NCBI RefSeq assembly: GCF_029525575.1
Contig: NZ_JAPDIA010000003.1
Coordinates: forward strand, 186,001-250,000
Origin: Cohnella rhizosphaerae
Lineage (GTDB): Bacteria; Bacillota; Bacilli; Paenibacillales; Paenibacillaceae
Direction: 5' to 3'
DNA: 64,000 nucleotides
Below the pieces are notes generated by a model, which was not told the DNA's origin, searched no databases, and worked only from the letters and a program-made list of their open reading frames with translations. Position numbers and translations under genes: made by a program. Positions 37,643-47,255 of this stretch are shown here, piece by piece (position 1 is the first letter of the stretch; every line of letters begins with the position of its first letter).

Positions 37643-40600
37643 TTAAATCAAGCCCGCCTGCTTGAGCAGCCGTTCTACGATAACCGCAACCTCGGCTCTC
37701 GTGATATTGGCTTTTGGCGCGAGCGAAGATGCGCTTCTGCCGAGGATTACGCCCGCTTGAATGCTGCTGGCGATGCCCCTGCGCGCCCAGGGGGCTGCTT
37801 CGTCCGCGTCCTTGTAGGAATTCAGCGTTCCTTCTGCCGCGGCTTCCGTCACCGCTGTCGCAGCCGACCCGTTCGTGATCGTCATGGCTTTGGCGAGGAT
37901 CGCGATCGCCTGCTCGCGCGTGAGCTTGTCGTTCGGCCGGAATGTCCCGTCCTCGAAGCCGTTGATCAACTGATACGCATAAGCCGTTTGAACGGCTGCG
38001 CTGTACCAGTCGGCCGATTGAACGTCGGAGAATGCGCCTTGATCCTGGTTAAGGCCGATGCCCAGGCCGCGAACGATGATGGCTGCGAATTCCGCGCGCG
38101 TAATCTCGGTGTCGGGACTAAAGCGATCGTTGTCGATACCGTTGATGACCATACGCGAGCCCATGTTGTCGACGGACTTTTTGGCCCAATGACCGTTCAT
38201 ATCGGCAAATTCGAGCGGATGCCAGACGATCGCATACGTGCTGTTCGTCAAGCTGCTGATATGCGCGGTGTAGCTTCCGTCGACGACTTCGACTCGGGTC
38301 GGCACATGGCGCAACGTACCGTCCGGCTCGATGACGACGCCTGTCGTCACTTTGTCCGGATCCGTGCCGGCCGGCAGCGCGATCGTCCGTTCGACGTAAG
38401 CGCTGAACGTGGTGATCTCCGTGCTCGTCCCCGCGTACACCGCGCTTACCGTGAAGCTGACCGGGGATGCGACGACGGTAAACGATCCTTGGTCCGCGGC
38501 ATGCGTCAGCAGCTTCGTCATCTCTGCGGATGGCGCTGCGATCTCGATCAGAATGGCGATGTCCCGCAGGTTGACCGAGCTGCCAAACTTGTTGGACAAC
38601 GCTTCAACGTTGAATTGCTTCGCAGACAACGTATACGTCGCTTGTTTGGTTTTAAGCGCCACGACGGCGTTCATCTGCTCGAGGCTTTTAATCATTTGAG
38701 CGTTCAGTTGTCCGATCAGAATATCGGAGTTCGCAGTGAACGGCAAGGTGAGTACTGCGCCGGGTCCTGCTTCCGCCAGCAGCTTCTCCAGCTCGCGCTC
38801 ATCGACCGCCAGCGTCGTCGCGGATCGGCCGTCTTTCTGACCGCCGGTCAGCTTGCCGATCTTGCTCGGACTTCCGTTGATCAACAAGTCCACGGTATTG
38901 TCGGACGCAGAGACCTGCTCCGTGTATATCGTGATGGAGCGTTCGGCCTGAACCTCGCTGTGGTTGCCGGCCGGGTCGATCGCATCGACCGTGATGGTGT
39001 ACGCACCGTCGATCAGCGCGGCTGCCGGCTTGAACGCCCATTTGCCGTCGCTGTCCGCCTGCGCTTCGCTCGCTTCGCCGTTAATGGCGATCTTCACCGT
39101 ACTGCCGGGCTCGACTGTTCCTTCGATCGTCGGCTGCTTGTCGGTCAATCGCGCATCGTCGATCGGGCTTGCGATGACAGGAACAGGAGGCGTCTTGTCA
39201 AAAACAACCGCGCTCGCATCCGTCGTCTGTACGACCGTCACGCCGGCATTCCCCGCCGGATCGCTAAATGCGATTTGCAGCGGGACAGCGCCCTCGGCAT
39301 CGCTATCGGTCATCGTGTAGACTGCCGTGTAGGTGCCGCCAGCTTCGGTGGTCGCTGAAGCGTGTCCCGCGATGGTCACGGCAGGCGAAGCGGCCAGCCG
39401 TTCGCTGGCGCTGAAGGTTACCGTCACGGTATCCCCGACTTTGGCAAGGGACGGCGTCGCATTATCGCTGACGATGCGCACTTCGGTCAGTTCGGGCGCC
39501 ATCGTGTCATAAACCGTGCTGTAAGGGGTAGACGCCACATTGCCGTTGCCCGCCGCATCGGCTGCCGAGCCGGAGGGAAGCGTCACGACAACGGAGCCGT
39601 CCGCCGCCGGCGTAATGACTGCGGTATACACGATATTGTCGGAAGTGCTCAGGTTGCTCGCGGTCCCGTTCGTGACCGCGAGATCGCCGACTGCGAATCC
39701 GGTGACGGCTTCGCTGAACGTGATCGTGACGTCGAACGCCGACTGATTCGTCGGATTCGCTGCAGTCGAGGCGATGCTCGCCGTCGGCGGCGTGCCGTCG
39801 TAGACGGTGCTGACCGAAGTCGGCGCCGCAGTGTTCGCATTGCCCGCAGCGTCGGTCACGACGTTCGCGTCCAGGCCAACCGTCACCGGCCCGTCCGCTG
39901 CCGGTCTGATGACGGCGGTATAGGTCGTGCCGTCCGCGGATTGCAGTTGGCTCGCGGACCCGTTCGTCACCGTAATATCCGTCGTCGAAAAGTCGAACGG
40001 AGGCTCGTTAAACGCCAACGTGACGACGAACGAAGACTGATTCGTCGGATTCGCGACCGATGAAGATAGACTCACCGTCGGTCCGGTCGTATCGTAGGTT
40101 ACGACATGCGGCGTCGCGGCCGCATTAAAATTGCCATAATTGTCCATCGCTACGCCGCCAGCCACTTCGATGGTCACGGGACCTTCGGCTGTCGCGGTAA
40201 TATCCGCGGTGTATACAAGACTGCTGACCTCCTCGAAATGATCGAGACTGCCGTTAGCGACGGTGACGTCCGCATCCGTGAATCCTAATACAGGCTCGCT
40301 GAAGGTAATCGTAATGCCAAAAGCAGCCTGAGCCGTCGGTCGGTTGATGCCCGACGAGATCGAGACGGTCGGCGAAGTGACATCCTGGACGACGACGCGA
40401 GCGGTGTTGCTGCGCACGCTGGCCGGATGCTGGCCCGGGACCGTGTTCGTGACGACGACATAGTAATACGAATCATGGGCTCCGCCTGTCGGCGCCAAGT
40501 AGGTGTCTTGCGTCTGACCCGTCAGCATAAAGCCGCCCGCATTGCTGTCCGTCGTATTGCGATACCATTGGTAGCTGAGCGTTCCGCCGCCCGTCACGCT

Positions 40601-41728
40601 CGCCTCGACGCTTAGCGTCGGGCTGTCGTCGCCCTCGCTAAGATCCGTGTGCGATAAGGGCTGCGTGTCGATGGTCGGCGCAGGCGCGCTCGGCAGCGCG
40701 TTCACTTTGACATGAGCGGTAGCGCTCGAGATGCTTGTCGGCTGATTGCCGTCGACCGTGTTGGTGACGATGACATAGTAGTACGAATCTTGCGCACTGC
40801 CTGTCGGCACCGAATAGGTGTCTTGCGTCTGGCCCGTCAGCATAAAGCCGCCCGCATTGCTGTCCGACGTATTGCGATACCATTGGTAGCTGAGCGTTCC
40901 GCCGCCCGTCACGCTCGCCGCGACGCTTAGCGTCGGGCTGTCGTCGCCCTCGCTAAGATCCGTGTACGATAAGGGCTGCGTGTCGATCGACGGCGCCGGC
41001 GCGTCCGGCAGCGCGTTCACTTTGACATGGGCGGTAGCGCTTCTGATGCTGGCTGTCTGCTTACCGACTGCGAAGCTGCTATCGGTATTCGTAACAACGA
41101 CATAATAATAGGAATCCATCTCGGCGCCTGTCGACACCGTAATGGAGGCCCCTGTCTGGCCGTTCAGCATAAAGCCGCTTGTGTTGTCGTCCGTCGTATT
41201 GCGATACCATTGATAACTGAGCGTCCCGCTACCCGTCGCAGCTACGCTAAGCGTCGGGGCGGCATCTCCCACAGTCAGTCCCGTAGCTGACGCCGGCTGG
41301 GTCGCGATCGATGGCTCCGGCGCGTTTGGCAGCGCATTCACCGTCAGGTGCGCCAAGCGGCTCATCACCGTGTCCGTACCGTCGGATACATTAACGTAGT
41401 AGTCGGATTCGAACGGCGACCACGTGGGGACGTCCAAAGAAGGATCCGTTTTTCCCGAGAGCAGGTACGTACTCCCGCCGGAAGTGCGATACCATTGATA
41501 GCTAAACGGGCCGCCGCCGCCTCCCGCTTCGACAGTGAACGTTTGGGTCGCGGCCACTCCTTCGTTGATTACGATATCGAGCGGCTCCGCGGTAATTTCT
41601 AAGGGTGAAGCCGCATACGCGCTTCCCATGGCGGATAGAGCGCCACCGGCGATCATGGCGAGAATTAATAGGGCAGCGAACACGCGCTGCGACAATCCTC
41701 GTTTGTCGCTAAATCCTGATCCATCCAC
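37643..41728 (-). CDS. SLH-domain surface protein with Ig-like repeats
   Basis: About 1,361 residues, secreted and wall-bound. A signal peptide (FAALLILAMIAGGALSAMGSAYA) is followed by four Ig-like repeats with SYQWYRNT, three to four bacterial Ig-like domains (FSEPVLGFTDADVTV, NPTNQSSFVVTLAF, NPTNQSAFDVTITF), a further Ig domain (PTIEGTVEPGSTVKIAING), an uncharacterised 200-residue region and three SLH domains (EFADMNGHWAKKSVDNM; FSDVQSADWYSAAV; YKDADEAAPWARRGI). GTG 41728 is chosen because GAGG is 7 bp upstream; longer starts have only a G run next to them. The reading frame is intact over 4 kb. Confidence 0.9.
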   Translation of the reverse strand: MDGSGFSDKRGLSQRVFAALLILAMIAGGALSAMGSAYAASPLEITAEPLDIVINEGVAATQTFTVEAGGGGGPFSYQWYRTSGGSTYLLSGKTDPSLDVPTWSPFESDYYVNVSDGTDTVMSRLAHLTVNALPNAPEPSIATQPASATGLTVGDAAPTLSVAATGSGTLSYQWYRNTTDDNTSGFMLNGQTGASITVSTGAEMDSYYYVVVTNTDSSFAVGKQTASIRSATAHVKVNALPDAPAPSIDTQPLSYTDLSEGDDSPTLSVAASVTGGGTLSYQWYRNTSDSNAGGFMLTGQTQDTYSVPTGSAQDSYYYVIVTNTVDGNQPTSISSATAHVKVNALPSAPAPTIDTQPLSHTDLSEGDDSPTLSVEASVTGGGTLSYQWYRNTTDSNAGGFMLTGQTQDTYLAPTGGAHDSYYYVVVTNTVPGQHPASVRSNTARVVVQDVTSPTVSISSGINRPTAQAAFGITITFSEPVLGFTDADVTVANGSLDHFEEVSSLVYTADITATAEGPVTIEVAGGVAMDNYGNFNAAATPHVVTYDTTGPTVSLSSSVANPTNQSSFVVTLAFNEPPFDFSTTDITVTNGSASQLQSADGTTYTAVIRPAADGPVTVGLDANVVTDAAGNANTAAPTSVSTVYDGTPPTASIASTAANPTNQSAFDVTITFSEAVTGFAVGDLAVTNGTASNLSTSDNIVYTAVITPAADGSVVVTLPSGSAADAAGNGNVASTPYSTVYDTMAPELTEVRIVSDNATPSLAKVGDTVTVTFSASERLAASPAVTIAGHASATTEAGGTYTAVYTMTDSDAEGAVPLQIAFSDPAGNAGVTVVQTTDASAVVFDKTPPVPVIASPIDDARLTDKQPTIEGTVEPGSTVKIAINGEASEAQADSDGKWAFKPAAALIDGAYTITVDAIDPAGNHSEVQAERSITIYTEQVSASDNTVDLLINGSPSKIGKLTGGQKDGRSATTLAVDERELEKLLAEAGPGAVLTLPFTANSDILIGQLNAQMIKSLEQMNAVVALKTKQATYTLSAKQFNVEALSNKFGSSVNLRDIAILIEIAAPSAEMTKLLTHAADQGSFTVVASPVSFTVSAVYAGTSTEITTFSAYVERTIALPAGTDPDKVTTGVVIEPDGTLRHVPTRVEVVDGSYTAHISSLTNSTYAIVWHPLEFADMNGHWAKKSVDNMGSRMVINGIDNDRFSPDTEITRAEFAAIIVRGLGIGLNQDQGAFSDVQSADWYSAAVQTAYAYQLINGFEDGTFRPNDKLTREQAIAILAKAMTITNGSAATAVTEAAAEGTLNSYKDADEAAPWARRGIASSIQAGVILGRSASSLAPKANITRAEVAVIVERLLKQAGLI

Positions 41729-41844
41729 TTTTCTTCCTCTCAATGACATACCCCCCCGACAAAATTCCAAGCAAATTTTGACATCATTTTTATGTTAGCA
41801 TGTTACTTTCGCAATAGATAGAAAATATTCGTTATGTAAGACTA

Positions 41845-42165
41845 TTGGACTATGTACGTTTGATGAGCCGGGCTTCAAACCTGTGGTATCATGGTGTCGA
41901 GATGCGAACTGAGCAAGGCAATAATAAATATTTGTTTGAGATAGAAGGAAGAGAAGTATACGAGATCGAGGTAAAGATCGACGAAATTGGAAGAATCGAG
42001 AACGCTGTATGCGACCGTCCTTATGCCATCGGCCCGGTCTGCAAACATAAGGACATGGCAGGACGTATCGTAAACTGCTGCAGAAACGAAAGGGGCGAAG
42101 CTTCATGGCCAATCCGGACAAAAAAGCCGAGCAGTGGAAAGAAGCGAAACAAAGATGCCGCTTGA
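41845..42165 (+). CDS. SWIM-type zinc-finger-like small protein
   Basis: A protein of up to 106 residues. RASNLWYHGVEMRTEQGNN and IENAVCDRPYAIGPVCKHKDMAG follow the SWIM layout (Cys-x-Cys...Cys-x-His), but the second Cys of the first pair is Arg here, so zinc binding may be altered. Start TTG 41845 or ATG 41902. It overlaps the next gene by 61 bp in another frame; the last 30 residues are unlikely to be conserved and an unseen frame error near 42090 is possible. Confidence 0.55.
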   Translation: MDYVRLMSRASNLWYHGVEMRTEQGNNKYLFEIEGREVYEIEVKIDEIGRIENAVCDRPYAIGPVCKHKDMAGRIVNCCRNERGEASWPIRTKKPSSGKKRNKDAA

Positions 42166-42350
42166 ATGACGATGATATTCGAATGGCGAAAGAAATGGGA
42201 CTTAATCCACTAAGCTTAATCAAAAATATTCCCGCGAAAAATCAGATGTGGAAGATACCTGTAAAGGCCTGGATCCATGAGATGTACGAAGAGCGCGAAA
42301 GGAAAAAGGAGATGCGCCGTAAGATGAAAGAGCAGGAACCAACGCCGTAG
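42105..42350 (+). CDS. Small conserved basic protein, function unknown
   Basis: An 81-residue, highly charged protein (CRLNDDDIRMAKEMGLNPLSLIKNIPAKNQMWKIPVK) ending in a Lys/Glu-rich helix. It begins at ATG after GAAAGGGGCGAAG. The steady codon use and ribosome site support a real gene. I recall similar proteins beside SWIM proteins in Paenibacillaceae, but no function is known to me. Confidence 0.65.
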   Translation: MANPDKKAEQWKEAKQRCRLNDDDIRMAKEMGLNPLSLIKNIPAKNQMWKIPVKAWIHEMYEERERKKEMRRKMKEQEPTP

Positions 42351-42473
42351 TAATGCGCTATACCGCTTCTTCGTTCCATCCCGCCGGTCGAATCCGAGCG
42401 CTTCATCTCTTTGCCGTTCCGACCGATAACTCTCTCTAGCGTTATATAAACCGAGTATGAGGGGCGGTCTTTT

Positions 42474-43590
42474 GTGGGAACGAAGCACTATCGCAGGATT
42501 TGGGTCGTCATGCTGGCGATTCTCGTCGTCGCGACCGTAGGCGGCGCTTGGGGGCCGACGGCCGGCGCGGCAGCCGGCAAGCCGGTTGCAACTTTTATGT
42601 CGCCGGAGCGAATCCAGTTCGTCAGCTACAGCAAGAGCTGGAATCAGGCCAAGCTCAAGGCGTTGTACGGCGAGTTGATGCGCAATCTGCACGGCCAGGA
42701 GCTGGCCTATCTGGGCAAGGTCGTTCTGTCCCCGGAGAGCAAGGAAGGCGAAGCGGGCTACGCGGACCTGTCCTATTCCTGGACGGAGGACGACCGGTCC
42801 GACATCGTCATGGACAAGGGGACCGAGATTGTCCTTTACGATGCCAACCGCCTGAACACGGTCGAGAGCTTGTCTGCGACGCTGAGCCACGAATACGGAC
42901 ATCTTTTTTACCCACTATTGGCTGATCAAAAAGGAGCGCAAGCTCCCGAGCAGTCCGGACACCAAGTGGGCGTCGCTGCGGGGGATCAAGAACGACCCGG
43001 TCCTCTTCAGCGAAGACGGGTCCGAGCCCGGCTATACGCATATGTGGGACGCGATCGAAATTATGGCGGACGATTACCTGGCGTTATTCGGCTCGAGTAC
43101 GGCCAAGCAGACGATGGCGAATTCGCTCAAGCGAGACGACGGACTCGGGTTCTACGGGGAGATCGAGAATACATTCGTGACCCCAGTCACGTCGCTGCAG
43201 GCGGTAAGGTCCTATTGGCTGAAGCTGAGCGGACTCAAGGATCCGCAGCCGCTTGTCTTTAAAGAGCCGAAGCTGACGGGGGTGCAGGCGGTTCCAGACG
43301 GCAGCGGGGAGTATCAGTACAAGCTGACCTACGCCGCAGCCTCGACGACGCCGGATGTGGCGCGCCGCTTGCAGTACATCGTGTACTGGAGCGAAGAGGG
43401 AGACGACGGCTGGATCGACTTTTCGCCGCTGAAGACAGGCGCGACTTCAATGACGATCTCCGGCGATCTGCCTGCTGCGGAGCTGACGTTAACCGTGTAT
43501 GCCTTCGATCCCAAGACGAAGCAATATGTGTACGCCAGACCGGTGAAGTACGATTTTTCCAATGCCGCCAGACCGCTCAAAGCGGCGTAG
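42474..43590 (+). CDS. Secreted HEYGH metallopeptidase-like protein, frameshifted
   Basis: About 371 residues with a signal peptide (IWVVMLAILVVATVGGAWGPTAGAA). LSATLSHEYGHLFTHYWL contains HEYGH, the HExxH zinc-peptidase motif, and MADDYLALFGSSTAKQTM may supply the third ligand. The frame breaks at T run 42904-42909; five T instead of six completes the motif region. The C-terminal 110 residues look like an Ig/fibronectin-type domain (YKLTYAAAS, LQYIVYWSEEGDDGWI). Peptidase activity is inferred from the motif. Confidence 0.7.
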
Positions 43591-43626
43591 AGCATGAATC
43601 AAAGCGGCTGACATCTGGGGCCGAGA

Positions 43627-43754
43627 CAGACAAGCGTAGACAGACAAGCGCAGGACAGACAAGCGCAGGACAGACAAGCGCAGGACAGACAAGCGCAGGA
43701 CAGACAAGCGCAGGACAGACAAGCGCAGGACAGACAAGCGTATACAGACAAGCG
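43627..43754. repeat. 15-bp minisatellite, nine copies
   Basis: CAGACAAGCG recurs at 43627, 43641, 43656, 43671, 43686, 43701, 43716, 43731 and 43745, with 15-bp period in the centre (unit CAGACAAGCGCAGGA). Open frames across it exist only because 15 is a multiple of three; I do not regard them as genes. Confidence 0.9.
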
Positions 43755-43773
43755 CGAGACAAACATGCGAGAC

Positions 43774-43808
43774 AGGCCGGGCGTCCCTCTGGGGACTTCC
43801 CGGCCTTT
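43774..43808. terminator. Intrinsic terminator after the minisatellite
   Basis: AGGCCGGG pairs with CCCGGCCT with a 19-base centre, followed by TTTT on the plus strand. It can end the metallopeptidase-like transcript. Confidence 0.65.
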
Positions 43809-43876
43809 TGTATGCCCGGCAGCGCAGGCGACCAATGAGCGGAGGGCTCCGCTATGCTGCCAAACGGCTTTGACGT

Positions 43877-44914
43877 TCAGCGCGCACGTTCCAATTGTTG
43901 TACGAAAGCGCTCGGTTCGTCGACAGCCAGATAGATCCATTTAACGGTTCGAGGCTGGAAAAGCAGGCCCTGGATTTGTATCGGCCGCGAGAGTTCGATC
44001 CGCACATTGGGCGTAGATAGAAGTGGAGTGGCCGCATCTCGCTGTTCGGTGCGATCCGGATGGAACTCGGGCGAGCAAGCTGCATTCGCGATGGCCGACA
44101 GCGGCAGATCGGCCTGAATTCGCAGGCCGTATCGAAGCTTAAGTTTGTCTGCCTCGAGCGTGACGGGCCGCAGGAACGAGGCGCGGCTATCCGCCCAAAT
44201 CAGCGCGAGGAGCCATAGATCGGCCAAGGTCATGATCCAAGCCGCCCAGTGGGACCATTGCTGAAGCAGCAGATGCATAGCCAAGCCTTCCGCCACGATA
44301 ATCTTGGTGAGGATCGCCGCGTATAGCGTCTGGCTTGAATTCCGATGGTAAGTAAAACGGGCTTCCGAAGCATCGTCCTTCGAGGGGCGTTTTCTTTTCC
44401 ATGAAAATAACAGGTAATAAAACATGCTGAGATCATGAAGGAGGAAGTTGGCTAACTTCCCTCGGCCGATTCCTTCGTGCACCGCCATTCGCAGCGCTTC
44501 TCCGGTATCGGGCTCTTGCCTGGCGACCAGCCGAAAACGCCGGACGAACCGGTACAAGATCCGCAGCTCGAATCCGATAATGGCGATCTCGGCTGCCGCC
44601 AGCGCTGCCTCGATCGGCCATATCGTATGCCAGACCATGCCGCGAAGCGACTCGGGAAGCGCAACCCATGCCGCTGCGGCACCTACGATCGGCAACGGTG
44701 CGACTTTGGCGATCGACGCTCCTTTGGGTCTTAAAACGATAGCCCAATATAAGAAGGGGACAACCAGCATAAAATCGAACAGTACCGCATACACAAGGAT
44801 CGGATCTTCCGCGGACAGCGATGTCGTACGAATGAGAGCCGTATCGATGATGAAGATCAGTGATACGAGAGCGAACAGAAAGGAACCCGAGCGTTTCAGT
44901 TTGACGGCCGCCAT
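43877..44914 (-). CDS. Multi-helix membrane protein, function unknown
   Basis: A 345-residue protein with about eight membrane helices (FLFALVSLIFIIDTALI, LVYAVLFDFMLVVPFLYWAIV, MTLADLWLLALIWA) and a soluble C-terminal domain. I know similar Paenibacillus proteins only under a doubtful beta-carotene monooxygenase label; no catalytic His set of such enzymes is visible, so I assign no function. ATG 44914 (MAAVKLKRSGS) follows GAGGATGGGATGAC; ATG 44944 is an alternative. Confidence 0.7.
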   Translation of the reverse strand: MAAVKLKRSGSFLFALVSLIFIIDTALIRTTSLSAEDPILVYAVLFDFMLVVPFLYWAIVLRPKGASIAKVAPLPIVGAAAAWVALPESLRGMVWHTIWPIEAALAAAEIAIIGFELRILYRFVRRFRLVARQEPDTGEALRMAVHEGIGRGKLANFLLHDLSMFYYLLFSWKRKRPSKDDASEARFTYHRNSSQTLYAAILTKIIVAEGLAMHLLLQQWSHWAAWIMTLADLWLLALIWADSRASFLRPVTLEADKLKLRYGLRIQADLPLSAIANAACSPEFHPDRTEQRDAATPLLSTPNVRIELSRPIQIQGLLFQPRTVKWIYLAVDEPSAFVQQLERAR

Positions 44915-45071
44915 GTCATCCCATCCTCGCTTGAAAAGTAACATTCCATTTCATTTTAAGGCAGGATATCCATATTTGGTAGCGCGTCGGCATTCAAAAT
45001 CTTGTCGATATGGTGGAAGTTATCGTTGCGGGTAGCCGATCCCGTTCAGCTCCGCATCAGCCGCCCGCCCG

Positions 45072-47131
45072 TCAGGGCAGGTGAATGAGAATATGCCGAA
45101 ATTGGGAGACGGCCTCCCGCAGATGGCGGAAGTAGGTGGACCGGCTCATGCAGCAGCGCTCGGCGGCCGCTACCGTATTGTGGGGATGCGCGACGTAGGC
45201 GGCAGCGAGTACCGCCCGATCGTCCGGACCGAGTCCCGAGCCCGCATCGTTCAAGATCCACTGCAGCTTCGCCTTCAGCTCCATGCCGGTCCGGACGCCC
45301 GTCGCGAACCTGACGTAGTCGTCCAGCCTGGCCGGCGATTGAAGGTTGGCGAGCATCTTGCGCACCTGCGCTTCCGTGGGATGCGCTCTCCCCGTAGGGG
45401 CCGCGGGGGCCAGCGTCTCCGAACGGGGGGCCGTCCGCCTTGGCGATGAACGACAGCACCCAATCCGCGAACTGGCCGGCGCGCAGGTCGACCGTGAGCA
45501 CATGCGCTTCGCCCTGCGAGAAGTCGAACTGCCGGGTCCTCGCCCTGCGCATATGGAAGCCCAGGTTGGTCAAAAAGTGCTTCAGATGCTCGTTGGTCAC
45601 GATCAGCACCGCCCGCATCCCTTCGCCGAGCATGGAGAGACCTCGGAGCGCCAGATGGCCGACCAGTTCTTCACGCGTGCAATCGGCCCTTCGGTCCGTC
45701 GCGGCCGCCAATATCGGGAAATAGGTGTCCGCCCGGTCGGGCTCTACGTTCAGCTCCGGCCTTGTGAAGCATTCGCCGAGCTCGTCCGCGAAATAGGGCT
45801 CCAGCATGCGCGCATTGTCCCGGTGAAGCAGGACGTTGATAAACAGACCGACAGGGATCCCTTCCGCGTCCCGCTGCAAGATCATGCTCTCGGGCGATTG
45901 AACGGCCAGGTCGTCCAGGAAGCGATGATACATCTCCTCCTGCTCCGGTTCGACGCTGTATACGCACCATTGGGCGATCAGATCGTGCAGGACGGGCAAG
46001 TCGTCGGGACGATAATAATCGATGCCCGGGGCGTAGAAGTCGGTCGTAATATCCGCATACGAGCGGTCCAAGGCAGGCAGCGCGTCCTTGCATAGCAGCA
46101 GAATCTGAGCGGCGATCCGGCGGCTGGACGCCTTGTCCGCGGTCCGGAGATTGCCGAGCAGCAGCGTCAGAATATCTCCCCGCAGCCTCTGATAGCGCTG
46201 AGGCTCGCGCAGCTTGAAGTCGCGCAGCAGATGAACGCGGGCCACATCGTGCAGCGATACCCCCCTCCGGCGTCACCCGTACGAACGACAGCTCGCGGAG
46301 CGCCTGATAGTCGCCAAGCGGAACCGGAGCGCCCGCGATGAGCGACAGCAGCTCCTGATTGGCCGTCTCCAGCACCGTCAAAATATCAATAAGAGACAAC
46401 AAATCGGGTCTCGTCAGCTCGCGTAGCAGACCGGCGCTCACGCGCTGGGAGACGATGGACGACTCGTCGCCCTTCAGCAGTCCCTGCTTCGCGGCCATCT
46501 CCAGCGTCAGCGCGAGGGCCAGCGGATGTCCCTCGGTCATGCGGTGAAGCGATCCGGCCGCGGCAGGCGCTTCGACCCGCGCGCGAACGAACGACAGCGT
46601 CTCCTCCATCGTAAAGTTCGATAGCCGGATGGCGAATGCCGTCATGTCCGTCAAGGCGTTCGTATGCCAGATGGCGGAAAAGTCGGGGCGAGAAGCGAGC
46701 GCGACGAAGATGCCGGAGCGGGGCAGCTTCGGCAGGAAGGCTTCGGCAAACCATCCCTCCAGCAAGCGAAGCTCTTCGAAGTTGTCGATGCAGAGCAGCA
46801 TCCGCCGGGACGGGGAAGCTTCGAACAGCGGCTGAAGCGGGTACGACCTTGAACCGGGCGGCGTGTCTAGCGACAGGGAGGAGCTCACGTATTCAATAAA
46901 CGAAGAAGGCGTAGATACGCAGGCTCGCCCGTCCAGCCAGATGCCGGCAGTTCCGCGCTCAGCGCCCATCCGCATGAACTCGGACAGCAGCGTCGACTTG
47001 CCTACTCCGCCTATTCCCGTCAGTGTCGCGATAGAGAGCGGCGCATCCGGGTCGTCGAGCCACCGGGCGAATAGGGACCGCTCCTTGGCTCTCCCTACAA
47101 ATCCATTGCGGGGACTGCTGTAACCTAGCAT
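45072..47131 (-). CDS. STAND-type ATPase with C-terminal helix-turn-helix, two frameshifts
   Basis: About 686 residues. The N-terminus (NGFVGRAKERSLFARWL) leads to Walker A LTGIGGVGKSTLL and Walker B LLCIDNFEE of an NB-ARC/AAA-like ATPase, then a helical middle part and a C-terminal helix-turn-helix (AERCCMSRSTYFRHLREAVSQF). One extra G on the coding strand at 46260-46265 and one extra C at 45425-45430 break the frame. The layout suggests a ligand-activated transcription factor of MalT-like logic. It is transcribed away from the large SLH gene at 47256, which is a likely target. Confidence 0.78.
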
Positions 47132-47156
47132 ATGAGGCCGCTGCCTCCGTTTCGCA

Positions 47157-47222
47157 AAGTTGAGATTGAAAAGTTGAGATTGAATTGAGACTTTGGCCTG
47201 GCAATCCAATGGTATAGTATAC
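47157..47222. promoter_or_regulatory. Intergenic control region between STAND gene and SLH gene
   Basis: AAGTTGAGATTGAA occurs twice in direct order (about 47158 and 47171), followed by TTGAGAC. GTATAGTATAC at about 47212-47222 is a short palindrome containing a -10-like TATAGT. These may be regulator binding sites. Confidence 0.35.
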
Positions 47223-47255
47223 AACAATATTAGACAAGCGAGAGGGTACGATAGG

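Noticed and set aside
37757..39358. 533-codon plus-strand open frame
   Set aside because: It is the antisense of the SLH gene; low-complexity Arg/Asp-rich product without motifs.
42780..42960. Programmed frameshift in the metallopeptidase-like gene
   Set aside because: The same kind of extra-base break is seen in many unrelated genes, so a technical cause is more likely than programmed slippage.
43627..43754. CRISPR array or repeat protein gene
   Set aside because: 15-bp period without spacers; the open frames on the minus strand exist because the period is a multiple of three.
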